Assembly (NCBI RefSeq): GCF_932274485.2 | Contig: NC_065884.2 | Span: forward strand, 70,268,046 to 70,332,045 | DNA length: 64,000 bases | Origin: Patella vulgata | Lineage: Eukaryota > Mollusca > Gastropoda > Patellidae | Reading direction: 5' to 3' | Shown here: one piece after another, positions 11,208 through 21,839 of the stretch | How the letters are laid out: each line of letters starts with the position of its first letter | Numbering within the stretch: position 1 is the first letter of the stretch | Position numbers and translations under genes: made by a program | Notes under the pieces: model-generated | The model's input: only the letters and a program-made list of their open reading frames with translations | What the model was told of the DNA's origin: nothing | Databases searched by the model: none

Positions 11208-11498
11208 GAGTCACGGTCGCTAAGCGGGTAGGGCGCTGGCTCACTAGCCTGGAGGTCGCGTGTTCGATCCCTGCATTGGCCGAGAAAATTCATCGGGATT
11301 TTCCGACGTGGTTTCCCTTTGTCAGTGGTGCAGGACTGCGGGCCCGACAAGGCAACTGTCTGGTCGCTGGGACGAAAAGTCGAGGTCCCATGTATGCATT
11401 TACATGCCCGTAAAAGATCCTTTGGCAGTTGGATTTCGATATAAGAGTAGGTTAGCCCAGTCATAGTAGGACGTTAAATCCATTTCATTTCATTTCTA
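11208..11498 (+). mobile_element. SINE type B
   Basis: Head TCGCTAAGCGGG with GTGTTCGATCCC, body GGGCCCGACAAGG, 3' end TAGTAGGACGTTAAA and an ATTTC tail. It lies in the intron before the SRCR tail exon. Confidence 0.7.
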
Positions 11499-11584
11499 CT
11501 TGTCTTTAGTTCCAAGCAGCGGCACAGTGGCATTTAACGATGCGAGACTTTGTGGTAACAGTGTAATGATATGAATTACATTTG

Positions 11585-11850
11585 GAGAGAGACAGAGAGA
11601 CAGAGAGAGAGACGTTAACCTCCACTCGACACAAACTAGGTCATTTCGGGACTAACATATGGTTCAATTTTATTTCAATAATTTGCTATCGCGGAGGGAT
11701 CTATTTCTGAGGGAGGAAACCGGAGGATCCGGAGATAACTCACAAGGTTGGACAGGCGACCCTACTCCCCTTGTCCTGTACATCCGGGGAACCGAAACCA
11801 CGCCAGTTGACTCCATGACAGACCTTATGATACAGCGCCATCTCCCAGCC
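11585..11850 (-). mobile_element. SINE type A
   Basis: A (GA)n tail, GTCATTTCGGGACTAACATA, the reversed core, and a head ending near TATGATACAGCGCC. Confidence 0.65.
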
Positions 11851-11987
11851 TCCCGTAGAATACTAGGGCCATCTACATCGCGAATGTGTTGCCATGTTAA
11901 CGCCATAGTTCAATTCCGTACGGAAAAAGGAATGGATATTTTTTATATTCATATTTAGATTCATCTTTTTTATTTTTTTTATTTCAG

Positions 11988-12031
11988 CTTCTGTGATAAT
12001 TATCATTATGTTCCTGGTTCTTTATATCTGA
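11988..12031 (+). CDS. Hydrophobic C-terminal exon, copy 1
   Basis: After a long T-rich acceptor (TTTATTTCAG) the phase-1 frame gives ASVIIIIMFLVLYI and a TGA. About twelve hydrophobic residues end the chain with no cytoplasmic tail. This fits a GPI-attachment signal (small residues SASG upstream, then a hydrophobic end) better than a full transmembrane helix. Possible ATTAAA polyadenylation signals follow within 60 nt. Confidence 0.5.
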
Positions 12032-12058
12032 GTCTGAATCAAAATTTATTATTATTCT

Positions 12059-12208
12059 GTTATTTTCACCTCATTGCAACAATTAAATGAAATTTATTTC
12101 TATATAATTATTGTAATTCAGAAATGTCTTATTTATCTTATTTTCACCTCATTGCAACAACTAAATGAAAATTATTTTTATATAATTGTAATTCAGAAAT
12201 GTCTTATT
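12059..12208 (+). repeat. 75-bp tandem repeat, 2 units, after the SRCR tail exon, copy 1
   Basis: The unit holds CTTATTTTCACCTCATTGCA, ACAACTAAATGAAAATTATT and GTAATTCAGAAATGTCTTAT, in the presumed 3' untranslated region. Confidence 0.75.
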
Positions 12209-12233
12209 TATATTATTGTTCTTATAGCAATTC

Positions 12234-12456
12234 TGGGGGGGTTGATGGCCGAATGGTTAGCACGTGCGGGCTATATTATTGAGTCTGTCATTGAGTCAAC
12301 TGGTGTGGATTAGACTCCCCGCTTCTACGTGACAAGGAGTAGGGTCGCCTGTATAAACTCGTGGGTTTTCTCCGGGTCCTACGCGCAAGATAACTATTGA
12401 AATAAAATTGAACCATGTTAGTCCCGAAACGACGTAGTTTGTGTTGAGTGGACGTT

Positions 12457-12487
<31 letters not shown>

Positions 12488-12488
12488 T
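12234..12488 (+). mobile_element. SINE type A, core shortened
   Basis: Head GTTGATGGCCGAATGGTTAG. Part of the core after TTTTCTCCGGGTCC is missing. CT tail. Confidence 0.65.
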
Positions 12489-12786
12489 AAATGTCTTATT
12501 TATTTTTGGCGATGGTATCTCGGACCCCATATTGACGGCCGTCATTCTTAGATAGAAATTTTTAAAAAAAGATTTCGCTGCGACAGATTGTCAACCAATA
12601 ACGCACCCCTAGCTGACAATATTTCACTTAATATCCCAAATTAATTCGCCATTCCCACTCGAATTTTGTAAATATAGCGCAGAAAATAGCTGCCATATCC
12701 TAATTAAACGCGATTAAGTCTGTGAACACGCATCTTCAATAGAAGGCTTGATCTCGCCTTAACTACGTACATGTAAAACTCGCGGT

Positions 12787-13027
12787 CGTTGCTTCAGAAA
12801 CATGGTGAACACGGTTCTTTTGAACACTTTGTTGCAAGGGGATGGGGTGTCCCTGAAACTTTTGCCCTAGAATATTTTAAGGGCCCTGTGTGGTTCGTTC
12901 TAAAAGAGACACCAACATCCGGTGGTCGGGTAGAGTTAAGAGTTTCTCAAAGATATATCAATGTCCGTTTTCCAGGTGGAGCTAGAGACTATCCTCTTCA
13001 CTACAGTAACCACCTTGTGCTTTGATG
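12787..13027 (+). pseudogene. Copy-1 counterpart of the unrecognised open frame, frameshifted
   Basis: It is identical to copy 2 for the first 50 or so residues, then has two fewer bases (GTTAAGAG versus GTTAAGAGAG) and reads a different end. Confidence 0.3.
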
Positions 13028-13837
13028 AACATATGAAAATAACATAATAGGCATGTGTTTTATTGCCACAGCGAGTAACACAAGTTTGTATCGCCATTTG
13101 ACAAAGTCTACAAACTAAATGATTTGCGCGACCTCGATGATCTCTTTTGGGCCGAAACCTTCAGGCAAACTTGTGTCAATTTTGAAGTTTAATGTCTTAA
13201 GGCACATTAAAAACTGTCGACGGTCTTTGTCAGACCTGTGAAATCCAGCAAACTTGAATTAATTCATAATTGTTTATATACGCGAACGCCCCCCCCCCCC
13301 AGCCTCAGTATGCAGTAAGCAAAGCAATACACCATCATTCATCGAATATAACTGACCATTACATCATGTTGGTAATGTCAACGACTCTGGGTAATATTGA
13401 ATTAGAACTTCAAACCCTTCTTAAGGCCGTTATCCCCTAAGGATGATGTGTTTTACATAGGCTATAACAAGCCTGTTTCCCAACCCCATTATGATATCCT
13501 GAATAAAAAAAATGTTTAACAACAAAATCCGTAAGAGCGTGAAAATGTCCACCAAATGATATTACAGGAAGAGCTGCTGGGCTTTATCCCTTAAGATCTG
13601 CTCTGGTGAGTCGTTTAGAACGAAATAAAATCAATGAAATGACACGAAGCAAAGTGATACATTTATATTCATTCCAAATAATTTACATAGTTCATTCAGT
13701 TTAAGATTACAATATAAAAAAAATGCTAAAATGACGCAATGCCTGTCACAAAATTGAAAAGATCGTGATTTGACTGATATACAAAATACTAATGATAAAT
13801 ATACAATGATCAGCCATGACACAGAAAATTGTAAATT

Positions 13838-14145
13838 TTAACTGTTTAATGCATCTTCTAGGACTTTTGCTATGTTATATTCTGGTGACAGGGCCTTTAT
13901 GATTCTTCTGAGGACATTAGGACCACGATTTGCAAGAAGATCCACTAAGTCTCTTGCTGCATCTGCTTCGTATTTGTCTTTAGTTGTCCTTTCGATTCGA
14001 GTTTTATCATTCATGTCTATAATGTGGGCTTGATATAATTGCATCATAACGTCGCCAAGGCTCCTTTGAAAATCTTGTACAATACGTTCGGTGTTTGATA
14101 TCCATACTTTCATATCATCGGCATTCATCACTCCTTTTTGGAAAC
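13838..14145 (-). CDS. Gene A exon 3 (CARD-2 and stop)
   Basis: The acceptor CATGTTTTACAG precedes 14145, and the frame runs 102 codons to a stop at 13838. The product starts FQKGVMNADDMK and ends LEDALNS. The internal ATG pair at 14131 lies inside the exon and is not taken as the start, because the splice phase joins it to CARD-1. This exon aligns with 38187-38494 (about 95 percent by eye) and more distantly with 45535-45848. The recent block duplication appears to end inside or just beside it. Confidence 0.78.
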
Positions 14146-14591
14146 CTGTAAAACATGATTTCTTTTAATATGATTATTATAACTCCGAGCACTTGCTGAT
14201 CATCTTATCGACCAAACACTTTAAAAGTAAGTTGTTTCTGACTGCCCAGATAGCTATCTATGGAGGGTGGCGTTCGACCAACACAACTCATATTTTTGAA
14301 CGTGTGATACGTGTGATCTCTTTTCCTATCAGGATGGATGTTATCTATCTATCTATCTATATCTATCTATCTTGAGGGTTGGATGGCCGAATGATTAGCG
14401 TTTTCGCGCTGTATCATAAGGTCTGTCATTGAGACGACAAGGAGAAGGGTCGTCTGTCCAACCTCGTGAATTTTCTCCGGATCCTCCGGTTTCCTTCCAC
14501 TGCTAAAGACCCCTACGCGCAAGCAAATTATTGAAATAAAATTGGACCATGTGATAGTCCCGAAATGACCTAGGTTGTGTCGAGTGGACGC

Positions 14592-14626
<35 letters not shown>

Positions 14627-17443
14627 ATGCATTACATGTGTATCTCATTGCCGATTTTATCTTCATATATTCGGGTATAATGAGTGACAATGTAGCTAAG
14701 TCATTTCCGAACCTGTGTACTCTTTGACTTCCGGGTGGGTACTTTGCTGTACCTTGATTCCTGTTACCGGCCCTCTGTAGCTTGCGACTTCCTCGTGGGC
14801 TCTTGGCTGTGTCTGGCTTCTAGTTACCGGACCTGCTCCCGAATCGTCTGAAAATAACCCAAATTACATTGCGTTTGTAAATACGGCACAACACTGCTAA
14901 CTAATATACCATTATCTTTATTGGTTAAATTATAATAAAGTAATTTCAATCTTTCAAGATCATCATATATCAATATATAAAATCCAACGAAACCGAATTT
15001 TCCGTAGACGCAAATCTAAGCAGTTTGGCCATTTTTACATCAAGAGTTGTTTTGGCCCAATAACAGTTTCTTACATTCAGTATCTTGTAAACTGATTAAT
15101 CTCCAAGTACTAGCTATGTCTAATAATAATGTAGTTACTTGGACATCCGTAGTACAATCTAATTAAAATATAGATCTATATTTCGTTTCGTTTTTTTATA
15201 CTTTCGATGGCCTACACTACATGTAGATCTAACAAGTTATAGTGGGAGTTCAAGTTCTATGACGTCAGGTACCAAGCAAGCGACATTTGACCCCATTAAG
15301 TCAGTCATTCGATTAACCAATTAGCGACCGCCATGTATTTTTTTTTTATCTACTTTTGCTTTGTTTTGATTTCTATTGCCGCTAATGTCTACCCACAATT
15401 CCGCGCAAAAAATGTCAAACACTCGATTCGACAGACCATTTGATTGGCTGACCCCTCATTTCAAGCAGAACACAGGTTAAATAACAACGCTTCCAGATCC
15501 AAGTGTAGTAAAGACAAGTAAAATCGAAATTTTGAACTATAAAAACGAAACGAAATTGGATCTGTGTTTTAATCAGATTGTCTGTAGTATTATACAACAC
15601 TATAATATTGCTTTGCAAGTAGCACGACAACAATAGTAACCATTTACGTCTACAAAGATAATATCACACTGTATTAGTCTCTACTACACATTGCTGGCTG
15701 AAATGAGACTAGTAATTGATTTATAAGTGGTCAGTTTCATTAATAAATACATCACAAATGCAATATAAACAGCACCACTACTTTTATTGTAAACAACTAA
15801 ACCTCTGGTTAACCATTCGCCCCCCCCCCACCCACACACACACGATTTAAATACAGTAGTTGTTGATCCAGAGAGAGAGAGAGAGAGAGAGATGGGCTTA
15901 AAGTCCACTCGACACAAACTATGTCATTTTGGGACTAACATATGGTTTAATTTTATTTCAATAATTCGCTTGCGTGTAGGGGTCTTTAGCAGTGGGAGGA
16001 AACCGGAGGACCCGGAGAAAACCCACGAGGTTCGACAGGCGACCCTACTCCTTGTCACGTACAACCGGGGATTCGAAACCACGCCAGTCGACTCAATGAC
16101 AGACTTTATGATACAGCGCGCGCACGCTAACCATTCAGCCATCCAACCCCCCTTGTTGATCCATAGACCTTTTGTGTTTATTTTTACACTAACGTGAGAT
16201 TATGGCCTTGTGGTACATAAAGTAGTGTTCGACCGCCAGAATGATTGAAATCGACAACCTAGTCATCTAACAAACTAAGTAACAGCAGATTTAATAATAC
16301 ATACCTTTTATGTTCTTTACTAACTCCTCATAACCAAGAGATGTTAAATAGTCCATAAAGACATCAAAATGGCCACCTTTGTATTCTTTCAGTGTGTTAA
16401 TTAGTTCTGATACACAATCTTCTGGCTTTATATCTACTCCTGTCAAAATTCTCTTCAACTGGTGATCTTGCAGGACATTGCGATGTTTTAAATCTCGTGC
16501 AATGTTACTTATCTGGCCAGCAAGATGCGTTCGTAGGGTTGGTTCGTGATCATTATACTTTTGTAAGTGGTAAGGCAGATAATCTAAATTTAAGAACAAT
16601 AATAAGGGATGTAAAAAAAAGGGTAATGACAAAGGCAATGCGAATAATGTTTTAACCCTTGTGCGGACACGTCGCACGAAAAACGTTGTCGGAAACAAGG
16701 GGTAATCTAAGACCCCAGACATAAATAGGTTTTTGGACACATAATTTTATTCAAATACGATCAAACTACAGCTTCACATAATGACTGAATAATAATCAAT
16801 CAGAGTAAAAAAATATTTGAGGAATTAACAGTGATGATATGAATTATAAGGTATTTTTGAAACCATAAAAATCTACAAATAACGTAATTGTTAGGTTCCA
16901 TGTAGAATCGTCTTTTGATGGGGTTGGTAGGGTACCTAGATTTGTTTTCAGATCTAGATTACTAGAATGACCAACACAATATCATCAGCAAGAACGATTC
17001 CAAATACAAAGCTAGCACCGAGTGCAGAATAGATTAGACACCTGTATCCAGCAAAATGTTGAAAGAAAGGGGGAGGTAAACCCCTAGTGTCCGATAATGT
17101 AATACTCGTAGTTTCTTGTCAAATGATGAATGTTGCCACTGCCTCACTTCCTTTCTATTTGCAGAATTATATTCGACATTAAGTAGCTGACAAGGTATAA
17201 AATTCTCACAAGACAATTATAAACCAGTTCCTCACAAATGTTTATACGCACGAGTGTTAATATCAAAACAATGAATTGCGATATCGTAACTAAAGAGTTT
17301 GACGCTTAAATTCACATTTTGAGATAATTATATTTTTTATGAAATCGTATTAAGTGACAGAAATAATTTCTAGTTCTGCTACTATTTCAATGAAAAATCC
17401 AAGATTTTGTTTTTAATTTACCTTTGTTCAAGGGTACAGCCAT
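13838..17443 (-). CDS. Gene A: double-CARD protein, three coding exons, 202 aa
   Basis: Coding exons on the minus strand are 17443-17422, 16583-16305 and 14145-13838, 609 nt in all. The first encodes only MAVPLNK plus one base; the second encodes CARD-1 (residues 8-100) and the third CARD-2 (101-202). All borders are GT/AG and both introns are phase 1, so the joined frame is open to a stop at 13838. Both domains show the amphipathic six-helix spacing of the death fold. CARD-2 carries a typical CARD core (ARDLVDLLANRG...ALSPEYNIAKVL). There is no signal peptide, membrane segment, helicase, NACHT or caspase domain, so this looks like a CARD-only cytosolic adaptor or regulator. Family practice is homotypic CARD-CARD binding; the partner is unknown. 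The start is chosen because the short exon is conserved in genes B and D and follows a strong acceptor (CTCTCTGCAG). CARD is inferred by eye; another death-fold subtype is possible. Confidence 0.75.
14376..14625 (+). mobile_element. SINE type A, next to a TATC microsatellite
   Basis: The head is followed by a 5' internal deletion after GTCATTGAG, then a whole core and a long CT tail. It lies in intron 2 of gene A. A TATC microsatellite (14340-14371) abuts its 5' end. Confidence 0.65.
15156..15579. mobile_element. MITE family 1 (inverted ends AATCTGATTAAAACACAGAT), copy 1
   Basis: The ends AATCTAATTAAAATATAGAT and ATCTGTGTTTTAATCAGATT are inverted, and inside each lies TTTCGTTTCG or CGAAACGAAA. 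No coding sequence. It lies in intron 2 of gene A. Confidence 0.65.
15870..16152 (-). mobile_element. SINE type A, full length
   Basis: A GA tail, core and head TTAGCGTGCGCGCGCTGTA (gene strand), with intact A- and B-box-like motifs. It lies in intron 2 of gene A. Confidence 0.7.
16305..16583 (-). CDS. Gene A exon 2 (CARD-1)
   Basis: The exon is 279 nt, phase 1 at both ends, with acceptor TTAAATTTAG and donor GTATG. It encodes about 93 residues beginning DYLPYHLQKYND and containing HRNVLQDHQLKRIL, SELINTLKEYKGGHFDVF and SLGYEELVKNIK. This matches the helix pattern of a CARD with the conserved late 'GG-F-x-x-F' turn. It aligns closely with 53146-53418 of gene D. Upstream open frame to 16740 is intron read-through. 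Confidence 0.75.
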
Positions 17444-17456
17444 AATGATCCTTTTT
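17422..17456 (-). CDS. Gene A exon 1 (start codon, 7 codons)
   Basis: The ATG is at 17443-17441 and the donor GT at 17421-17420. A pyrimidine tract and CAG stand just upstream (TTTTCTCTCTGCAG, ending at 17457), so this may be a second exon with a noncoding leader exon further up. Alternatively the transcript may start nearby and run straight in. Genes D and B keep the same arrangement at 53831 and 41000, where the peptide reads MAEHIRK instead of MAVPLNK. Confidence 0.65.
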
Positions 17457-17584
17457 CTGCAGAGAGAAAAGTGAGAAGGGTTATTTATATTTGATACTGC
17501 AATATACGTAGTATTTCATCACAGGTAAAATCTCAATCTGTTTCATGGAGGTAATGCGAAAACCTTTTTTGAACTCTGAACACG

Positions 17585-17740
17585 ATGGCTGACCTTTATA
17601 AGTTCACGTGCATTATAGACCTACATGTGGCGTCACATCATACCGTCTCGATAGCACGTATGCTATGTATATTTGTAGTAAGGCAGAATTGGGGACTTTT
17701 ACTCATTGTACACCTTCGCGTATTATTTTATGTACCTGGG
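17585..17740 (-). promoter_or_regulatory. Candidate promoter of gene A (E-box, CRE-like site, TATA-like box)
   Basis: Read on the gene strand, this block has a CRE-like GTGACG or its GTGGCGTC variant, a CACGTG E-box and CTTATAAAGG about 140 nt before the start codon. The block is conserved upstream of genes B and D (41155-41215; 53960-54300), including the tract 'CCTTCGCGTA-TATTTTATGTACC' on the plus strand. Conservation at the same place before three paralogues suggests control DNA. No activity is shown. Confidence 0.35.
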
Positions 17741-17869
17741 GCCTGTAGATATATTTGGATTAATGATTGCCAATGGCCCGGGTCACATAATTTTAACATG
17801 CCATCATTCACAAAAACAATAATTATTTCTCATCCAATTTCTTTTCATAGCATGTGAAATACATCAACG

Positions 17870-19180
17870 GTCCGCCCGTTTGTTTTAATGTAAGGCAATT
17901 AGATGACGCCCCAAATTTAGAACCCCGAGAGACAAAAACACTTAAAACCCCACTAAACAAAAACCCTTTATCATGAAAAGAAGAGCACTCTTACCTATAA
18001 AATATTTCTTCGTGTATAATGGTTTACAATGGCCAATTGCTTGGTATAAGAAGGCTTAAAGGCCTATAATACTATACATGCCATATTAAACGTATTTACT
18101 CAGGCCGATTTGAAATTATATTTTAATATCATAAATTTATTATTTTTAATGAAGGCTTACGTTAATAACACAACGTAAATCTGGGAAGTTGTAGGAGACA
18201 AATATATTTTATCTTGGAAAAATCATTTTCATTGAGTAAGACAGATGGTCATTATCCAATAAGGAGTGTGGCACTTTGGCATTTTTAAAGTATCATTGAA
18301 AGGGTCTATGGGGCTGACATTTCCAGCCTAGGCATCCATCGGAACATTGGCTATTTGGTGTATTAGTTTCAAAGTTGTTATATAGTGTTAAAATTGGACA
18401 GTAATCTACAGCCTAGATTAGTCGTTTGAGTCATAAATATCCGTTTTTTGCGACAACTCTCAATAGTTTCTGTTGTCCAAAATACCATAAATCTACGAAA
18501 TTCAAGCGATTTAGTTTATCGATACTCATTATTTCTATTGAAGTCTGCTAATATATCAAATGTCAAGGTAACAAAAGCATGAGCATGCAAGTTCAGGGCC
18601 AACCCACCGATACATTTTAAAACGAATAAAATTCAATAAACTCATTTATTTTACCTCTCTACGGTTGATATTGTAACCGTTAGTTCAACCTGTCAACAGT
18701 TTTCAGTTCCGAAGCGTATTCCTAAGTGCCCGTACCGGAAACGTGTACTGCGCGAGCGCACGCAATTTTAACTAAAATCTTTTAAAATTGCATTTTAAAT
18801 TACAATCTATCTTCGTGAAACGCATAAAATTTAAAATCTCATTTGATTTTAGTTAAAATCTCATTTGATTTTAGTTAAAATCTATTTTAGTGATTTTAGC
18901 TTTAGTTTTTGTAAAACAGGACCCAGATATTTACTTAATATTGGTTTTTTTTTTTTCAATTTAAAAAAAAAATGGTTTAGGATTTTAATTTACAGAAGGA
19001 AAAAAGTTAATATTGAGGGCTAATTAACTCGCCCCGATGTCTTACCGTTCTGTTATTGTAGCGGCCACCATTTCGTTTTAAAATTATAGGTAAAGGCGAT
19101 TTAAATGTAATAAGAATATCTTTCAATAAGCAGCTCAGTAGAATAATATAGGGTTGGGGAGGTTCAGGATTTTAATGGTT
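17870..19180. other. No gene seen; AT-rich flank of gene A
   Basis: It contains only short frames and a worn MITE family 3 relative near 18740-18925. Confidence 0.4.
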
Positions 19181-19182
19181 TA

Positions 19183-19365
19183 GGAGAAACCTCTTTTTTA
19201 AGACACAAAGTTTTAGAAGTGACGTTACATATTATTTATTTCAACATAATTAAAACGTTTACTAGCAACAGTACGGTATTTATTGCACGCGATGTTGACA
19301 TACCTAATATGTGACGTCACTTTCTAAAAATGGTAACATTTGTGTCTTAAAATAGAGGTTTCTCC
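19183..19365. mobile_element. MITE family 2 (ends GGAGAAACCTCT), TA target duplication
   Basis: Ends GGAGAAACCTCTTTTTTAAG and CTTAAAATAGAGGTTTCTCC are inverted; TA flanks both sides, the target choice of Tc1/mariner-like and some other elements. Worn relatives sit at about 42080-42270 and 55080-55250. Confidence 0.65.
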
Positions 19366-19589
19366 TATACTATTAAGCTAGACACCAATCAAAGAATATC
19401 ATTAGTTAGAATTACTAACAGAGCAGGACCTAGCACTGACCACACATTACAATGTGATGTACAAACAGTGCAGGACCTAGCACTGACCACACATGACAAT
19501 GTGGTATCAAAATTTGTCTTCTTTCGCCATGCTTCATAGACTGGGTTGTTTTATTTCTCAAATACGACGAGACAATCCGTTCCAGATGC

Positions 19590-19845
19590 GAGAGGGAGAA
19601 AGAAAGAGAAATGGGGATTAACGTCCACTCGCTACAAACCAGGACATTTCGGGACTAAAATTCTATTTCAATTATTCGCTTTATCAGTGGGAGGAAACCG
19701 GAGAAAACTAACTAGGTTAGACATGCGTATCCCTATGCCTTGTACGTACAAGCAGCTAATCGAAACCAATCTACTTGACTCCATGTTAGACCATATAATC
19801 TACCACGGGTTAACCATTCGGCCACACACCGCACCCCACCCCACC
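19590..19845 (-). mobile_element. SINE type A, diverged
   Basis: CCACTCGCTACAAACCAGGA, AGTGGGAGGAAACCGGAG and a worn head. Confidence 0.55.
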
Positions 19846-20412
19846 CCACCTTACCCCACGTCAAATTCTAGATGCCACAGTGTTAATAAATAAAGAATAA
19901 TATTAAATTCTTACTTGACCAAGTAGATTTGAAATGTCGATAACCTTTTGATTCTGTATGATAATACAGGGAAACACTATGAAATATTTCCGCTTCTATT
20001 TATATTTAGGTATATTATACTTGGTGGAGATACCTGATGAAATATTTCCATGTCTTTATATTCTAATATAACGATAAATAGAGTAGGACTTAGTATGCCA
20101 ACATTTTACATAGTTATTTTGAAACTAACATGCGGTTTTCTTTAATGACTGGGAGGTTTGGGTGACCTAAAAAGTTCCATCCCACTGATATTGTAAGGTA
20201 CAGAATTGTGCTTATTGATTTTTCGAGTATAAACAAACTGTGTATAAATTTATCAATCAGTAAAGTGGCAAAGGCGAAGAGGGCCCGTGAGAGGGTGTGG
20301 GGACCGCTGGGACACTTTTTCAGGGGCACGGAGCCCAGAGGGCCCAGATGTATGCCGAGTAATGTTTTAAAAACAAATTAATAAAATAAATACACTGATT
20401 GTTGGTGCCTGG

Positions 20413-20746
20413 CAACACAGATCCTATTTCGTTTCGTTTTTTATAGTTCAAAATTTCGTTTTACTTCTCTTTACTACAATAGGATCTGGAAGGGTTGTTA
20501 TATAATGTGAGGGATTAGCCAATGAAGCAGTTCGTTACGGCGAGTTCTTGGCGGAACTGTGGGTAAACCAGAATAAACGCCAACGCTTGATTAATTAACT
20601 AATGTCTGACGTCATAGGTTCAAACGCCGCTCGTATGATCCCTGATGCGACGCCTACTACAACTGGTCAGATCTTCATGCAGTAAATGCCACCGAAAGTA
20701 TGAAAAAAACGAAACAAAATATATAGATCTGTATTTTAATCAGATT
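20413..20746. mobile_element. MITE family 1, copy 2
   Basis: The right end TAGATCTGTATTTTAATCAG is whole; the left end is cut to ACACAGATCCTATTTCG. Confidence 0.6.
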
Positions 20747-20954
20747 GGGTGTCTGGTGGCGTGGTTGAGTAGTATAAAGGCACATCAGGATACATGGTAC
20801 TTCACGGGGTTTACAGTTGAAATGATCACGACGTGACAACTACGTAATTTGAACACCTTGATACAGGTCACATGTATGAGGTTTAGTAATTAAAATTAAT
20901 TTGTTAAAAACTGAATATAAATCACTTTATATACATTCATGCTACATTAATATG

Positions 20955-21155
20955 TGCTTGTTGACCCAGTGTCATAAGGTCTGTCATTGAGTTAAGTAGC
21001 CTGGTTTCGATTCCATGTACGTGACAGCGAATAGGGTCGCCTGTCAAATCTCCTCGAATTTCTCCGGATCCTCCGGTTTCCTCTCACTGCCAAAGATCGC
21101 TATGCGTAAGCGAATTAATGAAATAATATTGAACCATACATTGGTCCCATTTCCC
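20955..21155 (+). mobile_element. SINE type A, head worn
   Basis: CATAAGGTCTGTCATTGAG, GGTTTCGATTCC and CTCCGGATCCTCCGGTTTCC are recognisable. Confidence 0.5.
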
Positions 21156-21416
21156 TGCCTCACACCCTTTAAATTATATAAATACATTATGTAAGATTTA
21201 GATAAAATTGAAATAAAATGATGTCGCTAGTTTAAAAATAGACAATGATGAATGAAAATTTTAATAAATTCAGTCCATTACTTCATCCTGAGTGAAGTTA
21301 TTTATTCCTGTTTGAAGTCTTGACAAGACCTGCAATTGACAGATTTAGCTCTTACATAGTGCATATTTAAGAAACAGATGCCTCGTTTGAAACGCATCGT
21401 TTAACCGTGAACTATG

Positions 21417-21542
21417 TATTGTTTAATGGTCGAGAGCGAGACATTAAGTAATATATTGTAACAACATGAGGGCCGTGAGGCCCGAATGTTTTTACAATAT
21501 ATTACGCAATGTCTTAAGCTCGAGACCATTAAACAACTTAAA
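21417..21542. repeat. Nested palindrome of about 126 bp
   Basis: The outer arms TTGTTTAATGGTCGAGAGCG and GCTCGAGACCATTAAACAAC flank inner arms TAATATATTGTAA and TTACAATATATTA, with a centre GGGCCGTGAGGCCC that folds again. Confidence 0.65.
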
Positions 21543-21839
21543 ATACAGACACTTGCACGTGCTTAGCAATGAAATACGTTACTCGAGTTCAATATTTTAC
21601 CAAGTTACGCTTGGCACATTGCCCGTACGATTATTTGAAATAATGGTACTCCAACATCAAAGGATGACGTCACATCTGTATTTTAAATACGGTTATTAGT
21701 TGGTATCTAAGCAACGTTATCTTTTAAACGAGAGCATCGCTAACGCTGCAATATACGTCCACATTCCAACTTTGATTGACATGGTACTTTTTAAAATGAA
21801 GAGAGTGAAATATGAAATGGCTGTAATATAATAAGAGGC

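Larger units (their letters stand above)
5706..12031 (+). pseudogene. SRCR receptor-like gene, copy 1 (four SRCR exons, stalk, hydrophobic C terminus), damaged
   Basis: Exons by frame and splice signals are SRCR1 5706-6029, SRCR2 6627-6932, SRCR3 8603-8911, SRCR4 plus stalk 10516-10910 and tail 11988-12031. Every border is phase 1, the usual rule for SRCR exons. SRCR domains bind microbial or host ligands outside the cell. The tail would anchor the chain by a short helix or GPI. No signal-peptide exon was found, so the 5' end is missing or unrecognised. An in-frame TAA ends SRCR1 twelve bases before a perfect donor GTAAGT, and a one-base difference from copy 2 shifts the stalk frame. So this copy is probably a pseudogene, unless SRCR1 belongs to a separate short transcript or is skipped, or the stalk shift is an assembly error. 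Confidence 0.6.
1..13850 (+). repeat. Recent segmental duplication, copy 1 (cut by the window edge)
   Basis: This block is nearly identical to 26310-38200 in the same orientation, differing by scattered bases and by a few large indels in the minisatellite, SINE-B elements, the SRCR3-SRCR4 intron and the 75-bp repeat. Homology starts at base 1 only because the window starts there. Confidence 0.95.
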
